64,000 bases of DNA from Anderseniella sp. Alg231-50 (GCF_900149695.1 NZ_LT703004.1:372001-436000); one strand, 5' to 3'; shown: positions 15,931-24,559, numbered from the stretch's first letter. Made by a program: numbers and translations. Notes: a model not told the origin generated them from the letters alone.

Positions 15931-17885
15931 TGTCTCGCAAAACCATAATTGAAGACGATATCGATGTGTTGGTCGTTGGCGGCGGGCTTGGCGGCAGTGG
16001 TGCTGCCTGGGAAGCACGCTTCTGGGGCCAGGACAAAAAGATTGTCATCGCTGAAAAAGCCAACATTGACCGTTCCGGCGCCGTTGCGCAGGGCCTTTAT
16101 GCGATCAACTGTTACATGGGCACCCGCTGGGGCGAAAATAACCCGGAAGATCACGTGCGCTACGCCCGCATCGATCTGATGGGCCTGGTGCGCGAAGACC
16201 TTCTGTTCGATATGGCCCGCCACGTTGACTCGACTGTGCATCAGTTCGAGGACTGGGGCCTGCCCATCATGAGAAACCCGAAAACCGGGACGTATCTTCG
16301 TGAAGGGCGCTGGCAGATCATGATTCACGGTGAGTCCTACAAACCCATCGTGGCTGAAGCGGCCAAGAAGTCTGCTGACCAGGTGTTCAACCGGATTTGC
16401 GTGACCCACCTTCTGAAAGACGATGCAAAGGACAACCGTATTGCCGGCGCGGTCGGCTTCAATGTGCGTACCGGCAACTACCATGTCTTCAAATCCAAAA
16501 CGGTTGTTGTGGCCGCCGGCGGGGCGTCCAATATCTTCAAGCCGCGCTCTGTTGGTGAAGGCGCCGGCCGCGTCTGGTATGCACCATGGTCGTCCGGGTC
16601 AGCTTACGGGTTGATGATCAACGCCGGTGCCAAGATGACCCAGATGGAAAACCGCATCGTCCTGGCCCGGTTCAAAGACGGCTACGGCCCGGTGGGTGCA
16701 TACTTCCTGCACCTGAAAACCTATACTCAAAACGGGTTGGGAGAAGAATACGAATCCAAGTGGTTCCCGGCCCTTCAAAAAATGGTCGGCAAGGAGTACC
16801 TGGACCCTGAACTGTCGCACAGGACACACCGGCCGATCCCGACCTGTCTGCGCAACCACGCAATCATCAGCGAAGTGAATGCCGGTCGCGGGCCGATTCA
16901 CATGGTGACCATGAAGGCTTTCCAGGACCCTCATCTGGAAGAAGTGGGCTGGGAAAACTTCCTTGGCATGACCGTCGGCCAGGCGGTGCTTTGGGCGGCT
17001 ACAGACGTTGATCCGAAGAACGAGAATCCGGAACTCACGACATCCGAACCTTATGTCATGGGATCGCATGCAACCGGCGCCGGCGGCTGGGCCAGTGGCC
17101 CCGAAGATGTGTCACCGCCGGAGTACTTCTGGGGCTACAATCGCATGATGACGATTGAAGGCCTGTTCGGTGCCGGCGATGCTGTCGGTGGAACCCCGCA
17201 CGCGTTTTCTTCCGGTTCGTTTACCGAAGGGCGTCTGGCGGCCAAGGCAGCCTGCAAATACATCGATGACGGCAAGGCCGAAGGCATCGTCGTCAACGAC
17301 AAGCAGGTCGAAGACAGAAAAACCGAGATTTTCAAACCGATCGATCACTACAATATCTATCGCAACGAGATTGTCGCCGGTACGGTCAGCCCAAGCTACA
17401 TCAATCCGAAGCAGGGCCTCGATCGGCTGCAGAAGCTGATGGATGAATATTGCGGCGGCGTGACTGTCAGCTACATGACCAACGAGAAACTTCTTCACAT
17501 CGGTTTGAAAAAACTGAAGATCATGGAAGAAGACCTGGAAAGCCTGGGAGCGAAGGACATTCATGAACTGCTGCGTGCGTGGGAGTTGAAACACCGCCAC
17601 CGCACAGCCGAGTGTGTCACGCAGCATACGCTTTTCCGTAAGGAGACCCGTTGGCCCGGTTACTATTATCGAGGTGATGCGATGAAACTGGACGACAAGA
17701 ACTGGCACGTTCTGACTGTCTCGCGCCGTGACCCGGAAACAGGCGAGTACACCATGGAGAAAGCACCCTGCTATCACCTGGTGGATGAGGCCGAAGAAAA
17801 GGCCGCCAAGAAGGCTCCTGCAAAGGCCGCCAAAAAAGCTCCGGCAAAGGCTGCCAAGAAGACACGAGCAAGGGCTGCCAAGTAG
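15930..17885 (+). CDS. aprA: Adenylylsulfate reductase alpha subunit with Lys/Ala-rich tail
   Basis: FAD-containing catalytic subunit that joins sulfite and AMP to form APS in oxidisers, or the reverse in reducers. The Rossmann motif VLVVGGGLGGSGAAWEA lies near residue 12, followed by KANIDRSGAVAQGLYAINCYMG (key part NIDRSGAVAQG), RGPIHMVTM and the C-terminal FAD region GLFGAGDAVGGTPHAFSSGSFTEG. The start is the ATG at 15930, overlapping the aprB stop. The last about 30 residues are unusual: three copies of an octapeptide AAKKAPAK or close variant, ending AAK, resembling histone H1 tails. AprA proteins do not normally have this. The enzyme core looks complete. Confidence 0.94.
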   Translation: MSRKTIIEDDIDVLVVGGGLGGSGAAWEARFWGQDKKIVIAEKANIDRSGAVAQGLYAINCYMGTRWGENNPEDHVRYARIDLMGLVREDLLFDMARHVDSTVHQFEDWGLPIMRNPKTGTYLREGRWQIMIHGESYKPIVAEAAKKSADQVFNRICVTHLLKDDAKDNRIAGAVGFNVRTGNYHVFKSKTVVVAAGGASNIFKPRSVGEGAGRVWYAPWSSGSAYGLMINAGAKMTQMENRIVLARFKDGYGPVGAYFLHLKTYTQNGLGEEYESKWFPALQKMVGKEYLDPELSHRTHRPIPTCLRNHAIISEVNAGRGPIHMVTMKAFQDPHLEEVGWENFLGMTVGQAVLWAATDVDPKNENPELTTSEPYVMGSHATGAGGWASGPEDVSPPEYFWGYNRMMTIEGLFGAGDAVGGTPHAFSSGSFTEGRLAAKAACKYIDDGKAEGIVVNDKQVEDRKTEIFKPIDHYNIYRNEIVAGTVSPSYINPKQGLDRLQKLMDEYCGGVTVSYMTNEKLLHIGLKKLKIMEEDLESLGAKDIHELLRAWELKHRHRTAECVTQHTLFRKETRWPGYYYRGDAMKLDDKNWHVLTVSRRDPETGEYTMEKAPCYHLVDEAEEKAAKKAPAKAAKKAPAKAAKKTRARAAK

Positions 17886-17906
17886 ACTCTGACTGACGAT
17901 CAAAAT

Positions 17907-17957
17907 CCGCGCCGGAAAACAAGCCGTACCAGCAATGGCAACGGTTTTCCGGGGCGG
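17907..17957 (+). terminator. Probable Rho-independent terminator after aprA
   Basis: CCGCGCCGGAAAAC (17907-17920) pairs with GTTTTCCGGGGCGG (17944-17957) with a single mismatch, giving a 14-bp GC-rich stem. It is followed at once by GTTTCTTTTA. The position, 22 bases past the aprA stop, fits the end of the aprMBA transcript. The 23-base loop is longer than usual. Confidence 0.7.
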
Positions 17958-17971
17958 GTTTCTTTTATGTT

Positions 17972-18014
17972 CCAGAGCAACATGGGTTCAAGTGAACCCA
18001 TAAAGTTGCTCTGG
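17972..18014. repeat. Long near-perfect palindrome between aprA and the next gene
   Basis: CCAGAGCAAC plus ATGGGTTCA (17972-17990) is mirrored by TGAACCCAT (17993-18001) plus GTTGCTCTGG (18005-18014), with only a 2-base loop and a 3-base bulge. That is 19 paired bases in 43. It lies right after the aprA terminator. It could be an extragenic palindromic element or an operator for the downstream genes. Its copy number in the genome was not determined. Confidence 0.6.
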
Positions 18015-18096
18015 CGCTTTGGAAGCGATCAGTTTTATGGTTCTTGATTGTTTCAATCAAAACCATACTGATCCAGTACAACAGAAGGGTTCAACG

Positions 18097-18447
18097 ATGA
18101 ACATCGTGGACAACAGCGATGAAGAGATCATGGCGCTGGCAAATTCGATGTGGCGCGATCTGATCAAGAATTCAAATGACGGCAACTACTCAGAATTCAT
18201 AAAGCACTTTTCGCCGTCGCTGATGTTGGGCCTTGATGAAGTCGAGGTGGGCAGGCAATTTGCCACCAGTGAACTGACCCGGAATCTGTCGGAAGACTTC
18301 GATCCGCTTGGCATAATTCGCAGAGGCGAGCATGTGACCGTGTTGTACCGGCAACGCAGTACAAAGCGGGAAGGTGAATGGCTGGGCCGGCTGGTTCTCG
18401 GATATCATGACGAAGAAGTCAGAGTGTTCGGGGCTTCAATTTTCTAA
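18097..18447 (+). CDS. Small hypothetical protein downstream of aprA
   Basis: A 116-residue protein without a recognised motif. The start MNIVDNSDEE at 18097 has GAAGGG nine bases upstream; an earlier in-frame ATG lies within the spacer. The protein is soluble and acidic, with an alpha-helical N-terminus (IMALANSMWRDLI) and an alternating beta-like second half (EHVTVLYRQRS, WLGRLVLGYHDEEVRVFGA). This order resembles small SnoaL/NTF2-like folds, but that is only an impression. It is 28 bases upstream of the SlyD-like gene, so the two probably form one transcript beside the apr operon. Confidence 0.65.
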   Translation: MNIVDNSDEEIMALANSMWRDLIKNSNDGNYSEFIKHFSPSLMLGLDEVEVGRQFATSELTRNLSEDFDPLGIIRRGEHVTVLYRQRSTKREGEWLGRLVLGYHDEEVRVFGASIF

Positions 18448-18475
18448 GGACCCTGGCCTGCAGCAGGTAAGTGAT

Positions 18476-19006
18476 ATGAGTGATCTAATCGAAGACGACA
18501 AGCTGGTCGAGCTCAGCTACAAAGTGACAGACGCAAAGTCGGGCCAGGTGTTGAGTACGGTTGACTTCCCGATCGCCTATGTTCATGGCCACAATGACAT
18601 ACTTGCCCCTCAGGTGCTCGACGAGCTGGAAGGCAAGACAGTCGGTGACATCATCGACGTGCCGATCGACTGCAACAGCATTTTCGGCCCCAGGGACGAG
18701 GCGCTTGTGTTCACTGACCTGCTCACAAACGTGCCCGAAGAATACCATGAGATCGGCACGACCATCACCATGGAAAATGACAAGGGCGAGGCCAAGAATT
18801 TCATCGTCACGCGCATGGACGACAAGACCCTGACCATTGACGGGAACAACCCGATGTGCGGCCGGCAGGTTATCTTTACACTTGAGATACTGACGGTTCG
18901 CGACGCCTCCGACGAGGAAATCGAAGGTGGTGGCAAGGCCAGTGATGATGTCGGTCTGGACGAAGCATTGATGTCACAAGGCGTTAAAGCACACAGCATC
19001 AACTGA
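18476..19006 (+). CDS. FKBP-type peptidyl-prolyl isomerase, SlyD-like
   Basis: A 176-residue SlyD-type enzyme: an FKBP domain interrupted by the chaperone (insert-in-flap) domain. Landmarks are VELSYKVTDAKSGQVLSTVD at the N-terminus, VLDELEGKTVGDIIDVPIDC, the flap region DEALVFTDLLTNVPEEY and the returning FKBP strand TLTIDGNNPMCGRQVIFTLEI. SlyD's histidine-rich metal tail is absent; the C-terminus is acidic (DASDEEIEGGGKASDD). The start MSDLIEDD was chosen over a longer frame that overlaps the previous gene. It follows the apr operon, and may help fold the apr products. Confidence 0.8.
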   Translation: MSDLIEDDKLVELSYKVTDAKSGQVLSTVDFPIAYVHGHNDILAPQVLDELEGKTVGDIIDVPIDCNSIFGPRDEALVFTDLLTNVPEEYHEIGTTITMENDKGEAKNFIVTRMDDKTLTIDGNNPMCGRQVIFTLEILTVRDASDEEIEGGGKASDDVGLDEALMSQGVKAHSIN

Positions 19007-19121
19007 CAGTCAGCCGTGCCGGGCAACCCGCCTGCAACGGCAGCCAGCTTCAGTCTTTTCTCATCAGAAAATCGTCAGAAAACTTCTGCTTCACCTGACA
19101 GGGAGCAGTAATCCGGGGCCT

Positions 19122-19138
19122 CAGCCCAAAGCGGGCTG
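19122..19138 (+). terminator. Weak terminator-like hairpin after the SlyD-like gene
   Basis: CAGCCC (19122-19127) and GGGCTG (19133-19138) form a 6-bp stem with loop AAAGC, followed by TATCAAATTTT. It lies between convergent genes. The stem is short and the T tract is late, so it is only a candidate. Confidence 0.35.
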
Positions 19139-19180
19139 TATCAAATTTTCACTGTAAGCCCGCAAAGGCTTTTACTTTGC

Positions 19181-19339
19181 CTAAGGGCGTTTGGGGGTTT
19201 CGTAGGCGACTTCTTTTTGAAACGGCTCCCAAACGGTTTCATACCCGACATAGCCTTTTTCATTGGGCTCCATCTGACGCGTTTTGAAAAAGCGTGCCTG
19301 GCCTTCCGGGACCTTGGTTACGGGTTTCTTTTCGCTCAT
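19181..19339 (-). CDS. Small hypothetical protein (52 residues)
   Basis: Starts MSEKKPVTKVPEG with an AAGGTGG ribosome site six bases upstream. The protein is short, charged and soluble (KTRQMEPNEKGYVGYETVWEP is its core; key part NEKGYVGYETVW). No transmembrane segment, signal or cysteine is present. It is convergent with the SlyD-like gene. Codon use is like its neighbours and the ribosome site is good, so it is probably real, but the family is not recognised. Confidence 0.6.
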   Translation of the reverse strand: MSEKKPVTKVPEGQARFFKTRQMEPNEKGYVGYETVWEPFQKEVAYETPKRP

Positions 19340-19520
19340 GAGTCCACCTTGCTTGCTAAAACCAATGTTCCATACGATGATTGTCCGCAAGCGCAATCTG
19401 CATGAAACAACTGTCCCAATTTTCTAAGCGAAATCATATACGTTTGATCCATGGTTGCAAAGAATTTTCTACAGTTCCCAATGGCGAGATCGACTGCGAC
19501 GGGCTTGCGGTGATCGTGGT

Positions 19521-20120
19521 CTAGTTCAGCACGATCTTTTGAATGCCTGCCCTGAGACCAGCAATTTCTTTTCTGCCTGGCTGCCGGTTTTCGAATGCGC
19601 TGCGCATGGCCAAACCCTCGATGAGATCCATGACAAAGTCTGCACAGGCTGCCGGGCTGACCGCTGCCCCCTCGTCTGGTCGCCCGGGCAATTCAGTGAT
19701 CAGCGCTGCAATCATGGCGTTGAGTTTTGAGCGATTTTGCATGAACCCGACGCCGACCTGCGGATTGCGCAAGCCTTCCGAACTGATTTCAGCAGACAGC
19801 AGAATGTTTTCCGGGACGCAGCAGTACCCGATGTAAAGAGCGACAAACTTGTCGAAGGCTTTTGACGGGTCGGAAATTCGCGACACCTGCCCTTCAATCG
19901 CGTGAATATCCTGCGCTTCCAGTTCCGCAATTTCCGCGATCAGTTCAGCCTTGCTCCGGAAATGGTTATAGAGATTGCCCAGGCTGACGCCGGCTCGTTT
20001 TGCGATATCCCTGATACTGGTCTGGTGAAAGCCCTGCTCTACAAAGCAGGCAGCAGCGGTTTCGACGATCAGGTGCCGCCTCGCCTGTGCCGTTTCAGTT
20101 CGTGTCGTCTTCGGTTTCAT
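19521..20120 (-). CDS. TetR-family transcriptional regulator
   Basis: A 199-residue repressor with the standard N-terminal helix-turn-helix: RRHLIVETAAACFVEQGFHQTS then IRDIAKRAGVSLGNLYNHFRSKAEL (key part AGVSLGNLYNHF). The C-terminal ligand domain is helical and not diagnostic. It is divergent from the sterol desaturase family gene, and a perfect palindrome lies between them, so it most likely represses that gene and itself. The ligand is unknown; lipophilic effectors are common for such pairs. Confidence 0.88.
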   Translation of the reverse strand: MKPKTTRTETAQARRHLIVETAAACFVEQGFHQTSIRDIAKRAGVSLGNLYNHFRSKAELIAEIAELEAQDIHAIEGQVSRISDPSKAFDKFVALYIGYCCVPENILLSAEISSEGLRNPQVGVGFMQNRSKLNAMIAALITELPGRPDEGAAVSPAACADFVMDLIEGLAMRSAFENRQPGRKEIAGLRAGIQKIVLN

Positions 20121-20172
20121 TCAATCCTTCCAGACAAGGTCTTGCAATCAGGTGTCATGCTTCATATATCAA

Positions 20173-20190
20173 TGAACGATCGTTCGTTCA
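20173..20190. promoter_or_regulatory. TetR-type operator between the TetR and desaturase genes
   Basis: TGAACGA (20173-20179) and TCGTTCA (20184-20190) are a perfect inverted repeat with a 4-base spacer TCGT. It lies about 50 bases upstream of the TetR start and 75 upstream of the desaturase start, a typical place for a shared operator. The half-site TGAACGA/TGAACG is common among TetR operators. Confidence 0.65.
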
Positions 20191-20264
20191 ATATATTTCG
20201 CACCCTGACCTGCTGCTTGTTATCCGCGACTTCCGCCAACCACACTATATGAAAGACCACATTC

Positions 20265-21125
20265 ATGGACCTCCTAGACTCCCGGTTCCAGGCCTTTTCC
20301 GGCACGTTTCAGGTGCTGGAGATCATCGGCCTGATCTTCCTGCTGCTCATCGTCTCAGAAACGGTGTGGGATTTTTTCACCGGCAAACGCAGGAAGCTTG
20401 GCGAAACATCTGCCAATTTCGCCATCCTGCTGGGGAATGCGCTTCTGGAACGCACCGCCTACGGGCTTGTATTCGTGGTCGGGCTGTTCCTCGTCGGTCC
20501 GTTCGCCCGCCTGGAAATGCCGATCACCTGGTGGAGCTGGGGACTGGCGCTGGTGGTGGCGGATTTCACCTACTACTGGATGCACCGGTGGGAGCATGAA
20601 ATCCGCATTCTGTGGGCGCATCACAGCGTGCACCACTCTTCGCCGGAATATAACCTGACAACCGCGCTGCGGCTGGCGTGGGTCGAAAGCCTGATTGAGT
20701 GGGTGTTCTTCATCCCGATGATCCTGCTCGGATTTGACCTGGTCCAGACCATCATCGCCCTGTCGGTGGTGGTTGCCTACCAGACCTGGATCCATACTGA
20801 GAAAGTCGGGAAACTTGGATGGCTGGACAAAGTCCTGAACACGCCGTCCGTGCACCGGGTTCACCATGGTTCAAACGGCAAGTATCTCGACAAGAACTAT
20901 GGCGGCATCCTGATCATCTGGGACCGGATGTTCGGCACCTACCAGGCCGAAGAAGAACAGGTCGTCTATGGTCTCACAAGGCAGATCGGCACCACCAACC
21001 CGGTCAAGGTCAATTTCCATGAATACATTCAGATAGCACGGGACCTCAGAACCGCCGACAGCCTGGCAAGTGTATTCGGATACCTTTTCAAAGGACCGGG
21101 CTGGAAACCAGACAACAAGGAGTAA
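20265..21125 (+). CDS. Sterol desaturase / fatty acid hydroxylase family protein
   Basis: A membrane di-iron oxygenase family protein of 286 residues. The histidine clusters typical of the family are present: HRWEH, HHSVHHSS (around residue 125) and HRVHHGSNGKYLDKNYG near residue 195. Hydrophobic helices surround them (LIFLLLIVSETVWDF at the N-terminus, WVFFIPMILLGFDLVQT in the middle). The substrate cannot be told from the sequence; bacterial members act on lipids, carotenoids or hopanoids. The divergent TetR gene and operator suggest control by a lipid-like signal. Confidence 0.85.
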   Translation: MDLLDSRFQAFSGTFQVLEIIGLIFLLLIVSETVWDFFTGKRRKLGETSANFAILLGNALLERTAYGLVFVVGLFLVGPFARLEMPITWWSWGLALVVADFTYYWMHRWEHEIRILWAHHSVHHSSPEYNLTTALRLAWVESLIEWVFFIPMILLGFDLVQTIIALSVVVAYQTWIHTEKVGKLGWLDKVLNTPSVHRVHHGSNGKYLDKNYGGILIIWDRMFGTYQAEEEQVVYGLTRQIGTTNPVKVNFHEYIQIARDLRTADSLASVFGYLFKGPGWKPDNKE

Positions 21126-21318
21126 CGGCGGCAGCGTTACGGCACCTGCCAAAACGATCGTGAACCGGCGCTGGAAAAATGACACACAAGCCCCCTGCCC
21201 GCGCCCGACTACCGCCGCCTTGATCAGGCTCAATGAAACCATCGGACAACTATGGGTTTACTGACCTCGATCAGGAACAGGCACCGGGTTGAGGCCGGAG
21301 AAGGAAGTATCAAGTCAC

Positions 21319-21564
21319 ATGATTGAACAACAGACACACACCAAAGACCACCAGATGGGGACGCTGGAAATAGGACCCGGCCCCTGGCAGACACTGGGAC
21401 AATTGCTGGACCAGCTTGCCTCGGCAAAAAACGGCGCGAGATTCCTTGCCAGAATGGATGCGTCCGGGTCAGGCATGACCCTGGCCCAGTTGATAGAAGC
21501 CGGGGAAATTCAATCTGTAATAGAGCAACTGGGCAAACATCTGGATCAGACATCCGGACGCTGA
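21319..21564 (+). CDS. Small hypothetical protein (81 residues)
   Basis: Starts MIEQQTHTKD; GGAAG lies about ten bases upstream. A longer frame with a TTG start is less likely. The protein is soluble, with helical segments (PWQTLGQLLDQLASAKNG and MTLAQLIEAGEIQSVIEQLG). No known motif is seen. It lies between the desaturase gene (190 bases upstream) and a convergent GFA-like gene, and could be transcribed with the desaturase. Confidence 0.5.
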   Translation: MIEQQTHTKDHQMGTLEIGPGPWQTLGQLLDQLASAKNGARFLARMDASGSGMTLAQLIEAGEIQSVIEQLGKHLDQTSGR

Positions 21565-21579
21565 CCGGGCCATGCGACC

Positions 21580-22203
21580 CTATTGCCCGGTTGCGCGGGC
21601 GACCGCGGCGTCCACCGTCTCCCGGTCGGCAGGATCGAGACTGTCCGGCACCACTACGGGTGCCCCCGTGACCGGGTCGAACAAAGGCGTGTCTTTATGC
21701 CTGCCGCTCAACCGCTCGCGCACCATTCGGTAGACGACGGAAAGCAGCATGCGTGTTCCACCTGCTTCAGTCTTGCCGGTCATGTCGCCAGTCGCTTCGG
21801 TGACAGACAAATGGCCAAGAACCGGCCCCATGGCACCATCACGCAGGTCCGGATCAGTGCAATGGCAGATCACGCTGAGGAACGGATACCTGCCGGATGG
21901 CGTCGTATTGAACAGCGGGCTGTTGCAGCATCCGGCAAACCATCGCAATGTCGGCTTGTCGGTCATCCTGATGCACTTCAGCTGATCGCCGCCATCAGTG
22001 ATTGTCAACCGCGATGGGCGGGTCTGAAACACCTCGGTACCGGCGTTTTCATCCAGCACATCCGACTGCCGCTTGAGGAAGTGAATAAAGGCCTGGCAGT
22101 CTTTGCAGTGGCAGACATAGCGGGCTCCCGCGCCCGGCGATATAGCCCGCAGCTTGCCCCTCAATCCGCCGCAGGTACACGCAATTGCAAGATCAACAGT
22201 CAT
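21580..22203 (-). CDS. DUF6151 / GFA-like zinc-binding protein
   Basis: A 207-residue protein with a GFA/Mss4-like cysteine arrangement: CTCGG near residue 9, CHCKDCQAF near residue 31, a CC pair near residue 92 and a later CHC. Such folds bind zinc and occur in glutathione-dependent formaldehyde-activating relatives, but the DUF6151 subgroup has no assigned reaction. The second half, from about residue 110, does not match GFA enzymes. It is convergent with the small protein upstream and stands as a single gene. Confidence 0.7.
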   Translation of the reverse strand: MTVDLAIACTCGGLRGKLRAISPGAGARYVCHCKDCQAFIHFLKRQSDVLDENAGTEVFQTRPSRLTITDGGDQLKCIRMTDKPTLRWFAGCCNSPLFNTTPSGRYPFLSVICHCTDPDLRDGAMGPVLGHLSVTEATGDMTGKTEAGGTRMLLSVVYRMVRERLSGRHKDTPLFDPVTGAPVVVPDSLDPADRETVDAAVARATGQ

Positions 22204-22276
22204 GGATCAGGAACTCCTCGATGGCATCTTTGACAAGTTGCAGCAAGCATACTGCAAGCTCCGGTAGAAGCGCCAC

Positions 22277-22894
22277 TCAACCGGTTTCAGGCCAGCCGAA
22301 GCAGACGTGGAGAACGGGAGCAACGGGTGCTGCAAGTTTCAACACACCAGCGGTTGCTTCATCCTGAAAGCCTGCAACGAGAACACAGGCGATACCTTCG
22401 GCGGCGGCCTGCAGGTAAATGTTCTGGGCAGCGGCGCCTGCCTCGATATGAACATAGCGAAGCCCGCGCGTGCCATAAGGCGGCTGGTCGGCGAAGGCCG
22501 ACGTAGCCGCAACCATATCCGCACAGATGGTGATGATGCCTGCCGAATTGCCAATCCAGGGTTGGTCTTCGAGCGCGGCCGCCTCCAGGTCGGAACGAAC
22601 ATCGCGCCCGATGTGTGGTCTCATGTCCTGTGCGTCCGGAGACACCGCATAAACACCCGGTTCCATGCCTTCAATCCGGCCTGCACAAGCATAAATACGC
22701 AAGGGGTGCAACGCGTGGGCAGACGGCGTGGTTCGCCTGCCGTCTTGTTCCGAAACGCCATATGCGGCCCACAGCAGTCGTTGCACGATTTCCGTTGACA
22801 CTGCTCCCGGTGAGAATTCGCGCTGCGTGCGGCGCTTTACCAAGGCTTGCGCCAAAGTCGTGTTCTGCAAAATGCCCGCTCCCTGATTGCTCAA
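22277..22894 (-). CDS. Nitroreductase-family flavoprotein (SagB-like)
   Basis: A 205-residue protein of the FMN-dependent nitroreductase fold. The N-terminal motif RRTQREFSPGAVS corresponds to the family's RRSxRxF segment that contacts flavin phosphate; LLWAAYGVSEQDGRRTTPSAHALHPL (key part AYGVSEQDGRRTTPSA) is typical of the SagB-like oxidoreductases. The C-terminal region HIEAGAAAQNIYLQAAAEG is the flavin-binding helix. SagB enzymes oxidise azolines in peptide antibiotic clusters, but no such partner genes are nearby, so a general reductase role is more likely. Confidence 0.78.
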   Translation of the reverse strand: MSNQGAGILQNTTLAQALVKRRTQREFSPGAVSTEIVQRLLWAAYGVSEQDGRRTTPSAHALHPLRIYACAGRIEGMEPGVYAVSPDAQDMRPHIGRDVRSDLEAAALEDQPWIGNSAGIITICADMVAATSAFADQPPYGTRGLRYVHIEAGAAAQNIYLQAAAEGIACVLVAGFQDEATAGVLKLAAPVAPVLHVCFGWPETG

Positions 22895-23005
22895 GCTGTT
22901 GTGGCCGACAGCTTGAAATCAGTAGATGACTTAAGCATTGGCTTCAACCGGTCACTACCGATCCGATGAACTGCTACGTCACTGAAAGCTCAATATCAGC
23001 CTGCT

Positions 23006-23599
23006 TCAGGCCCAGTCATGGTCACGTGCGATAACTGCAAACCGGTCCGACAACTCGACCAGCGCGACGTCGTTGAGGATTGCAGCATCAATGCGCCCTC
23101 CCCGCCCGTCGGGCAGATCGCGTGTCGCGCAGGCCTTGGCATCGATCGTGACCCGGAAACCAAGATCAAGCGCCGCACGGGCCGTTGAACTGACACACAT
23201 ATGGGTCATGAAGCCTACGACAATCACCTCCTTGCGCCCGGTTTCGACAATCAGGCTTGCCAGTTCGGTGCCGGCAAAAGCATTGGGCAGGGCTTTTTCT
23301 ATCACGACCTCATCGCCGAGAGGCGCCAGTTCATCAACGATCCGGCCGCGCTCCCCATCACGATCGAACAGACTTCCCGCCCGGCCCTTGTGGGCAATGT
23401 GAAAGACGGGGCTTCCGGATTTACGCGCCCTGGAAAGCAGGGATTGTGCGTGTGCGATCGCAGCCCTGGCGTCGGGAAGTGCGACAGGTCCGGCAAGATA
23501 TTCGTTCTGCATGTCGATGACGACAAGGCAGGCATCGTCGAGTTTCGGAGGTGCAAGATCGGCACCAGCCAGTTGAAGAAGTGTCTTGGGCTCGGACAT
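23006..23599 (-). CDS. Isochorismatase-family cysteine hydrolase
   Basis: A 197-residue amidohydrolase-type fold. The catalytic triad is visible: Asp in LVVIDMQNEY, Lys in VIEKALPNAF and Cys in VVGFMTHMCVSSTARAA (key part THMCVSS). The start MSEPKTLL was chosen because GGAGG lies five bases upstream. Family members include nicotinamidases and ureidoacrylate-type hydrolases; the substrate is not clear. The divergent LysR gene, 126 bases away, is the probable regulator. Confidence 0.87.
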   Translation of the reverse strand: MSEPKTLLQLAGADLAPPKLDDACLVVIDMQNEYLAGPVALPDARAAIAHAQSLLSRARKSGSPVFHIAHKGRAGSLFDRDGERGRIVDELAPLGDEVVIEKALPNAFAGTELASLIVETGRKEVIVVGFMTHMCVSSTARAALDLGFRVTIDAKACATRDLPDGRGGRIDAAILNDVALVELSDRFAVIARDHDWA

Positions 23600-23725
23600 G
23601 AAGGCCTCCATTCGGAATTGAGTAACCGTCCCGTCTTAGACCAAGTAGAGCCGGTACACATGCAGGAATAACCCAACCCCGGGCTGCATTTTTGCAGGAG
23701 GCAAAGCACTGTGTTATGACCGGCC

Positions 23726-24559
23726 ATGAACTGGGACGACCTGAAAATAATAACGGCGGTTCGCAACAAGGGCACCTATGCGAAGGCCGGTGCAGAACTG
23801 CGAATGGACGAGACCACGGTTGCGCGTCGCCTGGGACGCATTCAGAAAGCGCTCGGCGTAACCCTGTTCGACGCGATTGACGGTGTACGAAAACCGACGC
23901 CGCAATGTGAAGTCGCGCTTGCCCACATAGAAGAGATGGCCAGAGCCGCCGACCAGATCAGCATGGTCGGCAGTCATTCGGCCGGGCCAGTCGGCAATAT
24001 CCGGCTCACTTCGACGGCATCCATCGCAGAACAGATCCTTGCACCCGGACTGGGACAGTTTCTGCTCGCCAATCCCGGGCTATCGCTTGAGCTGGACACA
24101 TCCGACCAGAACCTGAACTTTTCACATTGGGAAGCGGACCTGGCCATACGACTCGGCAAGCCGGACAAAGGTGCATTTTCAATGCGCAAGCTTGCCGACC
24201 TCAGGCTTCACCTGTTTCAACCGAAAGCCGTCAGCACAGACGCCGAAGTCCTGGTATGCGCCTATCCCGAAGAGCTTGGTGAAACGCCTGAAATGAAGGA
24301 GCTGAGCGCCAAGGGTTTCACGAAAGGACGGCGTCTGAAAACGAGCAATGTCCGGCTGATCAGGTCAATCATCAGCAGTCATGCCGGCGTCGGCGTGCTG
24401 CCGCAGCATCTGTCAGCCGACTTGCTGCGGGACAAGCGGCTGACGGCAACACCATTGAACACCCGCCGCGAGGCTTTCCTGCTGATCCAGCCGCATTTGA
24501 AGGACGATCCTGCGACCCGTCTGGTCGTCGACTGGATTGTAAGACAGTTCTCCGGCTGA
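23726..24559 (+). CDS. LysR-family transcriptional regulator
   Basis: A 277-residue protein with the N-terminal winged helix (MNWDDLKIITAVRNKGTYAKAG, then TTVARRLGRIQKALG) and a C-terminal substrate-binding domain (GNIRLTSTASIAEQILAPGL). The domain is slightly shorter than the usual 290-300 residues. It is divergent from the cysteine hydrolase gene, the normal arrangement for a LysR protein and its target. Confidence 0.87.
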   Translation: MNWDDLKIITAVRNKGTYAKAGAELRMDETTVARRLGRIQKALGVTLFDAIDGVRKPTPQCEVALAHIEEMARAADQISMVGSHSAGPVGNIRLTSTASIAEQILAPGLGQFLLANPGLSLELDTSDQNLNFSHWEADLAIRLGKPDKGAFSMRKLADLRLHLFQPKAVSTDAEVLVCAYPEELGETPEMKELSAKGFTKGRRLKTSNVRLIRSIISSHAGVGVLPQHLSADLLRDKRLTATPLNTRREAFLLIQPHLKDDPATRLVVDWIVRQFSG

